Shown piece after piece: positions 7,666 through 18,284 of a stretch of 33,293 bases of DNA. Each line of letters opens with the position of its first letter. Within the stretch, counting starts at the first letter, position 1. The translations under genes and the position numbers were made by a program. The notes below the pieces were generated by a model. It ran no database searches, was not told the DNA's origin, and saw nothing but the letters and a program-made list of their open reading frames with translations. Source of the stretch: an uncultured Candidatus Competibacteraceae bacterium (lineage in GTDB: Bacteria; Pseudomonadota; Gammaproteobacteria; Competibacterales; Competibacteraceae); contig CAIRMO010000105.1 of the NCBI GenBank assembly GCA_903879705.1, positions 1 to 33,293 of the forward strand, in the 5' to 3' direction.

Positions 7666-8529
7666 TCACGATTCTTCCCTCTCCTGCCGTCCGCCCAGCC
7701 CCAGCGCCAAATCGTACAGCGGCTTTTTCCGCAACCCGGTCAATTTAGCCGCCACTGCCACCGCCCGGCCCGTCGGAAGTTCCGCCAGCAACACGGTCAG
7801 CAACCGGCGAATCTCCGGCGTATCGGCCTCACTTGCCGGTGGCGCACCCTGGGTCAGCAGCACGAATTCGCCCTTGCTGCGCACAGGATCGTCCGCCAGC
7901 CAAGTCACAAGTCCATCCAGCGTGTCGCCCTGGACCTGCTCAAACCGCTTGGTCAATTCCCGGGCAATCACCGCTGGCCGGTCACCGCCAAACACCGCCG
8001 CCAAATCCGCCAGGGTCTCCGCCACTCGATGACTGGCTTCCAGAAACACCAAGGTTCGCTCCTCCCGAACCAGGGTTTGCAACCGTTCGCGGCGGGCGGC
8101 GCCCTTAGCCGGCAAAAAGCCCTCAAACACAAAGCGATCGGTCGGCAATCCCGCCACCGACAGCGCCGCAAGAATGCTGCTCGGCCCCGGCACCGGGATC
8201 ACCTTCAAACCTTGCCGGCGCAGTTCACGCACCAAGGGAAAGCCGGGATCGCTGATCAGCGGAGTGCCCGCATCCGACACCAGCGCGACCGTTTTTCCTT
8301 CCCGTAATAGCCCGGCAATGTGTTCCAACCGGGCGCGTTCGTTGTGTTCGTGCAAGGACAATAGCGATCCAACGATGCCGAAATGCCGCAGTAACTGGCC
8401 GGTGTGGCGCGTATCCTCGGCGGCGATGCAATCCACCTCTTGCAACACCCGCAAGGCTCTGGCGCTCAGGTCTTCCAGATTGCCGATGGGCGTTGCGACG
8501 ACATATAACGCTCCCAGGTGATTGAACAA
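7666..8529 (-). CDS. rsmI: 16S rRNA (cytidine-1402 2'-O)-methyltransferase RsmI
   Basis: RsmI uses SAM to 2'-O-methylate C1402 in the ribosomal P site. The tetrapyrrole-methylase fold is shown by ALYVVATPIGNLEDLS, AAEDTRHTG, VSDAGTPLISDPG and IPVPGPSSILAAL. The proposed start is TTG 8529, giving 287 residues, close to the family norm, with a purine-rich GGGAGAGGGA upstream. A longer in-frame start at 8619 would add 30 residues, but most of that extension is translated from a REP-like palindrome at 8540-8580 and reaches into maeB, so it is very probably spurious. The gene lies downstream of maeB on the same strand. In many Proteobacteria rsmI is next to yraN and lpoA; neither is in the window. 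Confidence 0.93.
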   Translation of the reverse strand: MFNHLGALYVVATPIGNLEDLSARALRVLQEVDCIAAEDTRHTGQLLRHFGIVGSLLSLHEHNERARLEHIAGLLREGKTVALVSDAGTPLISDPGFPLVRELRRQGLKVIPVPGPSSILAALSVAGLPTDRFVFEGFLPAKGAARRERLQTLVREERTLVFLEASHRVAETLADLAAVFGGDRPAVIARELTKRFEQVQGDTLDGLVTWLADDPVRSKGEFVLLTQGAPPASEADTPEIRRLLTVLLAELPTGRAVAVAAKLTGLRKKPLYDLALGLGGRQEREES

Positions 8530-8539
8530 GCGTTCAATT

Positions 8540-8580
8540 CCCTCTCCCCCATGAATGGGAGAGAAGGTTGGGGAGAGGGA
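8540..8580. repeat. REP-like palindrome between maeB and rsmI
   Basis: The sequence CCCTCTCCCC at the left pairs with GGGGAGAGGG at the right, with a further GGGAGAG inside, forming an imperfect stem-loop. This composition is that of a widespread class of bacterial intergenic palindromic elements. It begins 1 nt after the maeB stop and could also stabilise the 3' end of the maeB message. There is no T-run, so it is not an intrinsic terminator. Confidence 0.7.
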
Positions 8581-8581
8581 G

Positions 8582-10852
8582 TCAGCGCAGTGCATAATCC
8601 TGGGCATCCACCACCGCAATCGCCGTCATATTGATGATCCGCCGGGCGCTCGCCGAGCGGGTCAGAATATGCGCCGGTTTCGCCAGACCGAGGGTGATGG
8701 GTCCCACCGAAACGCTATTCGTGACTTCCTTGAGCAGGTTATGGGAGATATTCGCGGCGTCGGCATTAGGCATGATCAACAGGTTAGCCGCCCCCTTCAA
8801 CTGCGAATGCAGGAACACCCGACTGCGCAGTTCCTCGGAAAGAGCCGCATCACCGCGCATTTCGCCGTCCACTTCCAAATTCGGGGCGCGTTGCCGAATC
8901 AGTTGCAGGGCCTCGGCCATCTTGCGGGCCTGTTGCGACTTGTGCGAACCAAAGCTGGAATGGGAGAGCAATGCAATTTTCGGCGGCACGAAGCGACTGA
9001 CTTCCTCTGCTGCCAGCAAGGTAATATCAGCAAGTTGCTCGGCGCTTGGGTCAGTGTTGATGTCAGTGTCGCAGAAAAACAGCGGTCCGTGCGAGGTAAT
9101 CAGCATGTTCATCGCCGCCGGAGTCCTGACGCCTTCACGCAGGCCGATGATGTCCAGCACATATTCAATATGATCGGGATAGCCGCCGATCATCCCGCAC
9201 AGCAGGGCGTCGCCGTAACCGAGCCGCAGCAGCAAGGCTCCAATCACCGTGGCGCGGGTGTTGACCCGGATTCTGGCCTTGTTGGGATCGACCCCGTAGC
9301 GCCCGCGCAGTCGATGGTATTCCTGCCAACATTCCTCATAGTGGGGATTATTCTGCGGGTCGATCACCTCAAAGTCCTGATCGGGACGAATGCGTAACCC
9401 CAGTTCGGCGATGCGTTGTTCGATCCGCCAGCGCCGTCCGATCAGAATAGGCCGGGCCAACTGGTCTTCAACCACGCCTTGCACCGCCCACAACATTCGC
9501 TCCTCCTCGGCCTGAGCATAAATCACTCGTTTTGGATCAGCCTTGGCGCGGTTGAACACCGGACGCATGATCAGGCCGGAGCGGTACACCCGTTGACTGA
9601 GTTGGGTGCGGTAGGCGGCGAAATCCTGAATCGGGCGGGTGGCGACCCCGCTGTCCATTGCCGCCTTGGCGACCGCCAGCGGCAGAGTCAGCAGCAGGCG
9701 TGATTCGAACGGTTTGGGGATCAGATATTCCGGCCCGAAACTGATCGGCTGGTCGCCGTAAGTTGCGGTTTCTTCCTGGGAGTGCGGCTCGAACGCCAAT
9801 TCCGCCAAGGCACGGACGCAGGCCAGTTGCATCTCCTGATTGATGGTGGTCGCGCCTACATCCAGCGCGCCCCGGAAGATATAGGGGAAGCAGAGGACAT
9901 TATTGACCTGGTTGGGGTAGTCCGAACGACCGGTCGCGATGATCGCGTCGGGCCGGGCGGCCTTGGCTACTTCCGGCATGATTTCCGGGACGGGATTGGC
10001 CAGCGCCAGAATCAGCGGTCTGGCGGCCATGGTTTTGACCATCTCGTCGGTCAATACGCCCGCTTTGGACAGACCGAGGAACACATCCGCGCCGACCATC
10101 GCATCCGCCAGAGTGCGCGCGGGAGTGTCAGCGGCATAAGCGGCTTTTTCCGGATCGAGTGGACCCCGGCCCTGATAGATCACGCCCCGGCTGTCGCACA
10201 CGATGACGTTGCTGCGATTCAGGCCCAGCCCGACCAACAGATCGAGACAGGCAATGCCCGCCGCGCCCGCCCCGGAGGTGACGACTTTGACCTCGCCCAT
10301 CTCCTTGCCCACCAGCAACAGGGCGTTCAGTACGGCGGCGGCAGTAATGATGGCGGTGCCGTGCTGATCATCGTGGAACACCGGAATTTTCATCCGGTCG
10401 CGCAACTGGCGCTCGACCTGGAAGCATTCCGGAGCCTTGATGTCCTCCAGATTGATCCCGCCAAAAGTCGGCTCCAGACTGGCGATGATTTCCACCAGCT
10501 TGTCGGGATCATGCTCATTGATTTCGATGTCGAAGACGTCGATCCCGGCGAATTTCTTGAACAACACGCCCTTGCCTTCCATGACCGGCTTGGCGGCCAG
10601 CGGCCCGATGTCGCCCAAACCGAGAACCGCGGTGCCATTGGTAATGACCGCTACCAGATTGCCGCGAGCGGTGACGGTGGAGACTTCGCGGGGATCCTGG
10701 ACAATCACTTCGCAGGCGGCGGCAACGCCGGGCGAGTAGGCCAGCGCCAGATCGCGTTGATTGGCCAGTGGCTTGGTCGGCGTCACTTCGATCTTGCCGT
10801 AGGGAAGCATCCGGTGGTAGTGCAGGGCGCGTTCGTTAAAATCGTCAGCCAT
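8582..10852 (-). CDS. maeB: NADP-type malic enzyme fused to phosphotransacetylase-like domain (MaeB)
   Basis: MaeB converts malate to pyruvate and CO2 with reduction of NAD(P), supplying pyruvate and NADPH in the cytoplasm. The 756-residue protein matches the length and architecture of E. coli MaeB (759). The N-terminal malic enzyme part shows [37 protein letters not shown], the metal-binding region [15 protein letters not shown] and the nucleotide-binding [13 protein letters not shown]. The C-terminal third (from about residue 425, [17 protein letters not shown]) is a phosphotransacetylase-like domain that is regulatory in known homologues. The start is ATG 10852, preceded by AGGAG 11 nt upstream; it aligns with the family start, whereas the in-frame start at 10885 would add a non-conserved leader. 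Confidence 0.95.
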   Translation of the reverse strand: MADDFNERALHYHRMLPYGKIEVTPTKPLANQRDLALAYSPGVAAACEVIVQDPREVSTVTARGNLVAVITNGTAVLGLGDIGPLAAKPVMEGKGVLFKKFAGIDVFDIEINEHDPDKLVEIIASLEPTFGGINLEDIKAPECFQVERQLRDRMKIPVFHDDQHGTAIITAAAVLNALLLVGKEMGEVKVVTSGAGAAGIACLDLLVGLGLNRSNVIVCDSRGVIYQGRGPLDPEKAAYAADTPARTLADAMVGADVFLGLSKAGVLTDEMVKTMAARPLILALANPVPEIMPEVAKAARPDAIIATGRSDYPNQVNNVLCFPYIFRGALDVGATTINQEMQLACVRALAELAFEPHSQEETATYGDQPISFGPEYLIPKPFESRLLLTLPLAVAKAAMDSGVATRPIQDFAAYRTQLSQRVYRSGLIMRPVFNRAKADPKRVIYAQAEEERMLWAVQGVVEDQLARPILIGRRWRIEQRIAELGLRIRPDQDFEVIDPQNNPHYEECWQEYHRLRGRYGVDPNKARIRVNTRATVIGALLLRLGYGDALLCGMIGGYPDHIEYVLDIIGLREGVRTPAAMNMLITSHGPLFFCDTDINTDPSAEQLADITLLAAEEVSRFVPPKIALLSHSSFGSHKSQQARKMAEALQLIRQRAPNLEVDGEMRGDAALSEELRSRVFLHSQLKGAANLLIMPNADAANISHNLLKEVTNSVSVGPITLGLAKPAHILTRSASARRIINMTAIAVVDAQDYALR

Positions 10853-10888
10853 GGTGCAAACAGCTCCTGAAAAGGGCAGAGTCAAAGG

Positions 10889-10932
10889 CCGCTAAAATAG
10901 CGGAGAACTGGGGTAAAGCCGTAAAACCGGCT
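10889..10932 (-). promoter_or_regulatory. Two small hairpins in the maeB leader
   Basis: Two perfect short inverted repeats occur just upstream of maeB. CCGCTA-AAA-TAGCGG lies at 10889-10903 and AGCCG-TAAAAC-CGGCT at 10917-10932. Both have A-rich loops on the plus strand. They could be operator half-sites or mRNA hairpins in the leader. No clear sigma70 promoter was found around them. Confidence 0.3.
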
Positions 10933-10999
10933 ATCAAGGCAAACATCGCGCCTCATCAAGGCGAATGGCCAACAGGGATCAGACATCCGGGAGATCGTC

Positions 11000-11203
11000 A
11001 TGGTAAAACCGCTGATTCCTGAAGGTGAGGCGCTGCGCCGAGCGTTCCAGTGGCTGATCGACCAAGGTGGGCCTTGCACCCTGCAAACGATCGAACAGGC
11101 CAGCTTGCGCTTTGATTTGGCACCGAAAGAGGAGGAATTCCTGCTGCGGCAGTTCGTCCACCACCGGGGTACGGCCAGCGACGATCCGGAGTCAAGCCAA
11201 TAG
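11000..11203 (+). CDS. Small conserved-looking protein of unknown function
   Basis: This 67-residue protein has a good GGGAG ribosome site 7 nt before ATG 11000. It is the only plus-strand gene in this part of the window. The sequence has a helical, charged pattern: EALRRAFQWLIDQ, then IEQASLRFDLAPKEEEFLLRQF. This reminds me of short uncharacterised gammaproteobacterial proteins with an 'ASLRFDL.P.EEEFL' core, but I cannot name a family. It has no signal peptide, membrane segment or cysteine pairs. It is divergent from maeB and its last 12 nt overlap the 3' end of the convergent Nudix gene. A regulatory or adaptor role is possible but unsupported. Confidence 0.6.
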   Translation: MVKPLIPEGEALRRAFQWLIDQGGPCTLQTIEQASLRFDLAPKEEEFLLRQFVHHRGTASDDPESSQ

Positions 11204-11815
11204 CGGGTTGCCGGCGATTCGGCGCGCGAGGCCCACCAGCATCGCCGCGGTCGCACCCCAAATGAAGCGGTTTTGGTAGGGAATGACGTAGTAGCGGCGC
11301 GGCTGGCCCTGATAATCCATGCTGTGCTGTTCGTGATGACGCGGGTCCAGAATGAAGTCCAGCGGCACCTCAAACGCATCGGCGACCTCGAAAGCATCGA
11401 GTTTCAGGTCAAACGGCGGGGTAACGAATCCGACAACCGGGGTAACCAGAAACCCGGTCACGGTCTGATATAAATCCAGAAAGCCGGCAATTTCGACCAC
11501 ATGGCGGCGATCCAGACCAATCTCTTCCTCAGCTTCGCGCAATGCGGTTTCAACCGGACTGGCGTCTTCCGCTTCGGCCCGGCCACCGGGAAAACTGATC
11601 TGGCCCGGGTGATGCTCCAGATGAGCGGTGCGCTGGGTTAGCAACACCATGTAACCTTCGGGTCGCTCGACCAGCGGCACCAGCACCGCCGCCGGAGTCA
11701 AGGTCCGCTGCTCGGCAGCGATCCCGGCCACCGCGTAATCGCCAGTGATAGTTTGGATGTGATGGGTCGGATGCAGGCAGCGTCGAATCCGATCCCGCAA
11801 TTTTGAGTGATTCAC
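11192..11815 (-). CDS. Nudix hydrolase, CoA pyrophosphatase type (NudL-like)
   Basis: This 207-residue Nudix protein has the signature GGRAEAEDASPVETALREAE followed by EEIGL at residues 77-101; its RExxEE glutamates bind the metal. The block LLTQRTAHLEHHPGQISFPG just before the box is the extra motif of the CoA-cleaving (UPF0035/NudL) subgroup. These enzymes split CoA or acyl-CoA into 3',5'-ADP and phosphopantetheine. The start is GTG 11815, which overlaps the TatD stop by 4 nt (GTGA), so it is the last gene of the long minus-strand operon. CoA turnover fits the fatty acid genes upstream, but the link is only suggestive. Confidence 0.9.
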   Translation of the reverse strand: MNHSKLRDRIRRCLHPTHHIQTITGDYAVAGIAAEQRTLTPAAVLVPLVERPEGYMVLLTQRTAHLEHHPGQISFPGGRAEAEDASPVETALREAEEEIGLDRRHVVEIAGFLDLYQTVTGFLVTPVVGFVTPPFDLKLDAFEVADAFEVPLDFILDPRHHEQHSMDYQGQPRRYYVIPYQNRFIWGATAAMLVGLARRIAGNPLLA

Positions 11816-12600
11816 GCGGCCTCCGCCGGTAAACCGAATAGCCGCAGATAATTGGCGGTCGTCGTCGCCGCGACCTGTTCCAGCGACTCGCCGCGCAATT
11901 GAGCAACAAATTCAGCCACATGGCGTACCCAAGCCGGCTGGTTGGGTTTGCCCCGGTGCGGAATCGGGGCCAGATAGGGTGAGTCGGTTTCCACCAGAAA
12001 CCGATCCGCGGGTACTCGTCGAGCCGCGTCTTGAATGGGCCTGGCCGCTTTGAACGTGACGATCCCGGAAAATGAGATGTAAAAATTCAGCTCCAGCGCC
12101 CGTTCCGCCATCGCCCAATCCCCGGTAAAGCAGTGCAATACCCCGCCGACTTCCGCTGCGCCTTCCTCGGCCAGAATCCGCAAGGTGTCAGCGCCGGCGT
12201 CGCGGGTATGAACGATCAGCGGCTTGCCCAGTTGGCGGGCGGCGGCGATGTGGAGGCGGAACCAGTCCTGCTGGCGGGGGGCATAATCGGCGCCATAGTG
12301 ATAATCCAGCCCGGTCTCGCCAATAGCGACCACCCGCGACTCCTGACCGAGTATCGCCAATTCCGCCACGGTGGGTGCCCGCCCGCCATCCTCGCCGGGA
12401 TGCACCCCGATCGACAGCGCAATGTGCGGATAGGGTTCGGTCAACCGGGCCAAGGCCGGCACGCTTTCCAGATCGGTCGCCACGCTCAACAACCGCGTCA
12501 CACCCTGGGCTTTGGCGGCGGTCAGCACTCCGGCCAGACCACCGTCAAATGGGGCCAGATCGAGTCGATCCAGATGGCAATGGGAGTCCACCAGCATCAT
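11812..12600 (-). CDS. TatD-family metal-dependent hydrolase (YcfH-like)
   Basis: The 262-residue TIM-barrel protein has the family metal ligands: the HxH pair His7 and His9, Glu95 in AIGETGLDY, His131 in PLIVHTRDA, a histidine in VLHCFTG, and the aspartate of VETDSPYLAP. TatD proteins are Mg-dependent 3'-5' exonucleases or DNases, linked to DNA repair or degradation. The position directly after holB and pilZ matches Pseudomonas, and ycfH after holB in E. coli. The start is ATG 12600 (a second ATG follows at once). Confidence 0.93.
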   Translation of the reverse strand: MMLVDSHCHLDRLDLAPFDGGLAGVLTAAKAQGVTRLLSVATDLESVPALARLTEPYPHIALSIGVHPGEDGGRAPTVAELAILGQESRVVAIGETGLDYHYGADYAPRQQDWFRLHIAAARQLGKPLIVHTRDAGADTLRILAEEGAAEVGGVLHCFTGDWAMAERALELNFYISFSGIVTFKAARPIQDAARRVPADRFLVETDSPYLAPIPHRGKPNQPAWVRHVAEFVAQLRGESLEQVAATTTANYLRLFGLPAEAA

Positions 12601-12612
12601 TGGATTATGGCC

Positions 12613-12960
12613 TTACATGGTGTTGGTGGGCTGATCGAGACGGGTGTAGCCGGCCAGCAGCGCCTCGATTTTCTTCTGGAGCCGGGGGCTGTCCGCCCCG
12701 CCAAACTGGATGCCGACGCCGACCTGCCGACCGCCGGGCGTGGTCCGGTAGTTGATCCAGACCACCTTGCCGGTAATGGCGAAGCGTTCCGGGTCTTCCA
12801 GCAGGGTCAGCAGCAAAAACACTTCATCACCCAGTTCAAAGGAGCGTTCGGTCGGGATGAAAATGCCGCCGCTCTTGATAAAGGGCATGAAGCTGGAATG
12901 CAGCATCGTCTTGTCCTTGATGGCGAGCGAAATGACGCCTTGCCGGGGAGGTGCCGCCAT
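12613..12960 (-). CDS. pilZ: Type IV pilus assembly protein PilZ
   Basis: The 115-residue single-domain PilZ protein is required for type IV pilus biogenesis in Pseudomonas, where the gene also lies between holB and tatD. Segments GGIFIPTERSFELGDEVFLLL, GKVVWINYRT and GVGIQF are the beta-barrel core. The RxxxR motif that binds cyclic di-GMP is not present at the N-terminus, as is usual for PilZ proper. Its ribosome site (AAGGA) lies inside the dispersed repeat at 12966-12993. No other pilus gene is in the window. Confidence 0.9.
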   Translation of the reverse strand: MAAPPRQGVISLAIKDKTMLHSSFMPFIKSGGIFIPTERSFELGDEVFLLLTLLEDPERFAITGKVVWINYRTTPGGRQVGVGIQFGGADSPRLQKKIEALLAGYTRLDQPTNTM

Positions 12961-12965
12961 GATGG

Positions 12966-12993
12966 TTTCAATCCTTGTTGCAGCAGATTAGCC
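12966..12993 (+). repeat. 28-bp dispersed repeat, copy A (holB stop / pilZ leader)
   Basis: The sequence begins TTTCAATCCTTGTTG and ends GATTAGCC. It matches copy B (17037-17064) at 23 of 28 positions, differing only in five central bases. The TAA stop of holB and the Shine-Dalgarno sequence of pilZ are both inside it on the minus strand. Confidence 0.55.
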
Positions 12994-14066
12994 GTCCGCC
13001 GCTTCGCTAAGAAACGCCTCCAACAGTAAAGGCGCGTTGACTTGGGCAGTGGTACACAGGGTATGCAGCCGAACCGCCGCATCCAGCCGTTCAAACAGGA
13101 CTCGCGGCGCGGGCCGAGCCGCCCAGCGCCGCAATAAGGGCCGCAAATCGGGATGGCTCAAACGTGGAGGTTCGGGATTCATCGGTTTCAATCCTTGTGG
13201 TATTGGCTGATCTACTGCGTTCATCCTAAGCCGAATCAGGTCGGTATGCCAACCGATCAGCCAGCGCAAGTTCTCAGCCAAATCGCCCTGCGTCCACGCT
13301 TCCGCCGCCAAAATTGGATCGAGTCGGCCCGTCAGAGTCTGGTCGTAACTCTCGGCCAGTTCCCGCCGCCGCCGCCAGCGATCCCCCTCGGCATAGCTCA
13401 GGGCCACCAGCGGCGATCCTCCGGCGACATCGAGCATCATGGCCGGATTCAAATCACTGCCAATCCGCGCGGTCAGCCAGGGTAGGGCCAGAGCTACGGA
13501 AGGCCGGTCAAAGCGGATGAGCTGACAGCGACTCCGCACGGTGGCCGGCAACCGCGCCGGGCGGGCGGCGACCAGCAACAGCAGACAGGTTCCCGGCGGT
13601 TCTTCCAAGGTCTTCAGCAGGCTGTTAGCGGCGTTGACGTTCAACTGATCCGCCGGCTCCAGCAGGGCGATTTTGTAGCCGCCGTATTGCGCGGTATAGC
13701 CCAGAAAGGCGCATAAATCGCGAATCTGGTCAATTTTGATGACCTTGCTCTTTTTCTTTTTGCTACTGCCAGTGTCCCCGGTGGACAGATCGCCTTCGCC
13801 GCTTTTCTGCTCGTCTTCCGGCTGGACCACGCTGTAGTCGGGGTGGCTGCCCGCCCGAAACAGCCGGCAACTCCGGCATTGCCCACAGGCGTTGCCTTCC
13901 GCAGCGGGCGATTCACACAGCAACGCCTGGGCCAGCCGCCGGGCGAACATCAGTTTTCCCAGTCCAGTGGGACCGGCCAACAGCAGCGCGTGGGGCAGGC
14001 GATCAGCGGCGCGGCGTTGCTGAACCTGCTGCCACAACGGGTCATGCCAAGGTAAATGTTCGTCCA

Positions 14067-14067
<1 letters not shown>
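12988..14067 (-). CDS. holB: DNA polymerase III subunit delta'
   Basis: Delta' is part of the clamp loader that places the beta clamp on DNA. The protein has the AAA+ fold with HALLLAGPTGLGK as the P-loop-like segment, four zinc-binding cysteines in CESPAAEGNACGQCRSC, and NAANSLLKTLEEPPG and RSRCQLIRF as sensor and SRC regions. The start is ATG 14067 (359 residues), overlapping the tmk stop as TGATG with GGAG 8 nt upstream; an in-frame ATG at 14085 lacks a ribosome site. A lysine- and serine-rich insertion (DTGSSKKKKSKV, about residues 100-111) lies between the zinc module and IDQIR. One copy of the dispersed 28-bp repeat lies inside the coding region at 13186-13213. Confidence 0.94.
13186..13213 (+). 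repeat. 28-bp dispersed repeat, copy C (inside holB)
   Basis: It shares TTTCAATCCTTGT with copies A and B and matches copy B at 22 of 28 positions, in the same orientation. It is translated on the minus strand as part of the linker NAVDQPIPQGLKPMN of HolB without breaking the frame. Confidence 0.45.
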
Positions 14068-15723
<1,656 letters not shown>

Positions 15724-15758
15724 GCCCTCACCTCAATCGGCGTACCGTGCGCAGAGGT

Positions 15759-17000
15759 CTACTCCAGCGCCCGGAATACCACCGTGCCATTGGCGCCGCC
15801 AAAGCCAAAGGAATTGGACAACGCAACCTTGATGCGCCGTTCCTGAGCGGTGTGCGGCACATAGTTCAGATCGCAACCTGGCTCGGGATGGTCCAGATTG
15901 ATGGTCGGCGGGGCAACCTGATCACGGATCGCCAACACCGAAAAGATCGCCTCGACCCCGCCCGCCGCCCCCAGCAAATGGCCAGTCATTGACTTGGTGG
16001 AACTCATCGCCAACCGGTAAGCGTGATCGCCGAACACGGCCTTGGCTGCATCGCTTTCGATCTTGTCACCAGCCGGAGTTGAAGTACCGTGCGCATTGAT
16101 GTAGTCCACCGCCTCGGGATTGATCCCGGCATCGCGCAGGGCGTTGAGCATGGCCCGCCGGGCGCCATCGCCATCGGGCTGCGGCAAGGTCATGTGATAA
16201 GCGTCGCCGCTCATCCCGAACCCGATCAGCTCGGCATAAATCTGCGCCCCCCGCTGCCGGGCGTATTCGTACTCTTCAAGTACCACCACCCCGGCCCCAT
16301 CGCTCAGCACAAAACCATCGCGATCTTTATCCCACGGCCGGCTGGCTTGCTCCGGCTGCTCGTTACGGCTGGACAGGGCGCGGGCGGCAGCGAAGCCGCA
16401 CAGTCCAGTCGGGGTGGTCGCCATTTCTGCGCCCCCCGCCAGCATCACGTCGGCATCGCCATAGGCGATCAGCCGCCCGGCCAGGCCGATGCTGTGCGTA
16501 CCTGTGGTACAGGCCGTCACCACCGCCAGATTCGGCCCCTTGATCCCGTACATGATCGACAAGTTGCCAGACACCATATTGATGATGCTCCGGGGGACGA
16601 AGAACGGGGTCAGCTTGCGCGGCCCGCCCTTGAGAAACGAAGCATGACCGTCCTCAATGCCCGGCAGACCGCCGATCCCGGAACCGATAAAAGTCCCGAT
16701 CCGTTCGGCGTTGGCCTCGGTGATCTCCAGCCCGGAATCCTGGATCGCCTGCACCGCGGCCCCGATCCCGTAATGAATGAAGGCGTCCATCTTGCGGGCT
16801 TCCTTGACATTCAGGTACTGCTCAACCTGAAAATCCTTGACCGCCCCGCCGATTCGCACCGGATAAGTGCTGGCATCAAAAGCAGTAATCGGACCGATCC
16901 CGCTGCGCCCGGCCAGAATATGGGTCCAGGCCGTCTCCACGGTGCTGCCAACCGGAGACACCATACCCATGCCAGTTACTACCACGCGCCGCTTGGCCAC
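15759..17000 (-). CDS. fabF: 3-oxoacyl-ACP synthase II (KAS II)
   Basis: FabF condenses malonyl-ACP with acyl-ACP to extend fatty acids, and in E. coli it governs cis-vaccenate formation. The 413-residue protein has the nucleophile Cys164 in [11 protein letters not shown] and the two histidines in [11 protein letters not shown] and [11 protein letters not shown]. The C-terminus [15 protein letters not shown] is also diagnostic. The start codon is GTG 17000 with GAGGAGT 5 nt upstream. A 98-nt gap separates it from acpP and holds copy B of the dispersed repeat. Confidence 0.96.
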   Translation of the reverse strand: MAKRRVVVTGMGMVSPVGSTVETAWTHILAGRSGIGPITAFDASTYPVRIGGAVKDFQVEQYLNVKEARKMDAFIHYGIGAAVQAIQDSGLEITEANAERIGTFIGSGIGGLPGIEDGHASFLKGGPRKLTPFFVPRSIINMVSGNLSIMYGIKGPNLAVVTACTTGTHSIGLAGRLIAYGDADVMLAGGAEMATTPTGLCGFAAARALSSRNEQPEQASRPWDKDRDGFVLSDGAGVVVLEEYEYARQRGAQIYAELIGFGMSGDAYHMTLPQPDGDGARRAMLNALRDAGINPEAVDYINAHGTSTPAGDKIESDAAKAVFGDHAYRLAMSSTKSMTGHLLGAAGGVEAIFSVLAIRDQVAPPTINLDHPEPGCDLNYVPHTAQERRIKVALSNSFGFGGANGTVVFRALE

Positions 17001-17036
17001 GGAGTACTCCTCGTTCGTGCGTTTGTTTGTTTATTA

Positions 17037-17064
17037 TTTCAATCCTTGTTGTCTTGGATTAGCC
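17037..17064 (+). repeat. 28-bp dispersed repeat, copy B (acpP-fabF spacer)
   Basis: TTTCAATCCTTGTTG, five variable bases and GATTAGCC. AATCC and GGATT inside it can pair across a 10-nt loop, a weak hairpin. The start resembles the GTTTCAATCC that opens many CRISPR repeats, but the copy is solitary. Confidence 0.55.
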
Positions 17065-17098
17065 ATTGCGGCCGGCCCCGGGGCTTAAAACGACACCC

Positions 17099-17344
17099 TC
17101 AACCGAGATGCGACAAGATATAGTCAATCGCCTGCTGCACCGTGGTAATTTTCTCGGCATCCTCGTCGGGAATTTCCAGCTCAAATTCCTCTTCCAGCGC
17201 CATCACCAGTTCCACGGTATCCAGAGAATCCGCGCCCAGGTCTTCGACAAAATTAGCATCGGTAGTAACTTGTTCTTCCTTCACCCCGAGTTGCTCAATG
17301 ATGATTTTCTTGACGCGCGCTTCGATGTTGCTGATGTCAGTCAT
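17099..17344 (-). CDS. acpP: Acyl carrier protein
   Basis: AcpP carries growing acyl chains on a 4'-phosphopantetheine attached to the serine of the DSL motif, here Ser40 in [20 protein letters not shown]. The 81-residue acidic, four-helix protein is typical. ATG 17344 has GAGGA about 11 nt upstream. The 187-nt gap upstream (17345-17531) separates it from fabG and probably holds its own promoter, as expected for a highly expressed gene, but I cannot point to a convincing hexamer pair. Confidence 0.97.
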   Translation of the reverse strand: MTDISNIEARVKKIIIEQLGVKEEQVTTDANFVEDLGADSLDTVELVMALEEEFELEIPDEDAEKITTVQQAIDYILSHLG

Positions 17345-17531
17345 GATGGTTTGCTTCCTCGTTGTTTCAATTCAAACCCGCCTTTGCCAACAGACAAAAT
17401 CCGGCGGAGGTTTCACCCGTTCACCCAAATCCTGGAACGATCTCGGGATATATTCCAGATACGGCGGTTTCCGGTTCCGGCACCGCTGGCCGGTCAGCGC
17501 GGATGCCGCCCATTCTAGCCATTAGCTGCGG

Positions 17532-18275
17532 TCACGCCATATACATCCCGCCATTGATATGCAAGGTTTCACCGGTAATGTAGGCCGCATCCGCCGAGGC
17601 CAGAAACGCCACGACTTTGGCGACCTCCTGCGGTTCGCCCGGCCGTTGCAGCGGAATCGTTGCGATCAGCGCCTGCCGCTGCGCTTCCGGCAGGTTGCGG
17701 GTCATGTCGGTTTCGATCCAGCCCGGCGCTACCGCGTTGACGGTGATGTTGCGCGAGCCGACCTCGCGAGCCAGCGATTTGGTAAAGCCGAGGACCCCGG
17801 CCTTGGCCGCTGCGTAGTTGGCCTGGCCGGCGCTGCCGACCGCTCCAACCACCGAGGCGATGTTGATGATTCGCCCGCGCTGGGCTTTCATCATGCCGCG
17901 CAACACGGCTTTGCTCAGCCGGTAGACTGAAGACAGATCGGTGTTGATGATCGTGGCCCATTCCTCTTCCTTCATCCGCAGCAGCAAGTTGTCACGGGTC
18001 GCGCCGGCGTTGTTGACCAAAATGGTCAGCGCTCCAAACAGTTGCACCGCCACCTTGACTACCGCCTCGACCGCCACCGGATCGGTGACGTTCAACGCCA
18101 AACCGCGCCCGGCGATCCCGCGTTCAGATAGATCCTGGGTGATCGCTTCAGCGCCGGTTTCAGTGGTCGCCGTGCCAATCACGGTCGCGCCGCATTGCCC
18201 CAGCTCGCGGGCGATAGCTTGGCCGATGCCCCGACTGGCCCCGGTCACCAGGGCAATTTCACCATTCAACCTCAT
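17532..18275 (-). CDS. fabG: 3-oxoacyl-ACP reductase
   Basis: FabG reduces 3-oxoacyl-ACP with NADPH. The 247-residue short-chain dehydrogenase has the nucleotide motif TGASRGIG (residues 11-18), NNAG (88-91) and the catalytic Ser141, Tyr154, Lys158 set in INIASVVGAVGSAGQANYAA. The start is ATG 18275; its ribosome site overlaps the fabH stop (TAGGAG). FabG directly follows fabH, with no fabD in between, unlike the E. coli order fabH-fabD-fabG. Confidence 0.96.
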   Translation of the reverse strand: MRLNGEIALVTGASRGIGQAIARELGQCGATVIGTATTETGAEAITQDLSERGIAGRGLALNVTDPVAVEAVVKVAVQLFGALTILVNNAGATRDNLLLRMKEEEWATIINTDLSSVYRLSKAVLRGMMKAQRGRIINIASVVGAVGSAGQANYAAAKAGVLGFTKSLAREVGSRNITVNAVAPGWIETDMTRNLPEAQRQALIATIPLQRPGEPQEVAKVVAFLASADAAYITGETLHINGGMYMA

Positions 18276-18284
18276 CGGAATCTC

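Noticed and set aside
9782-10870. A 362-residue plus-strand open frame opposite maeB
   Set aside because: It is a shadow of maeB codon bias; the maeB protein is conserved across its full length.
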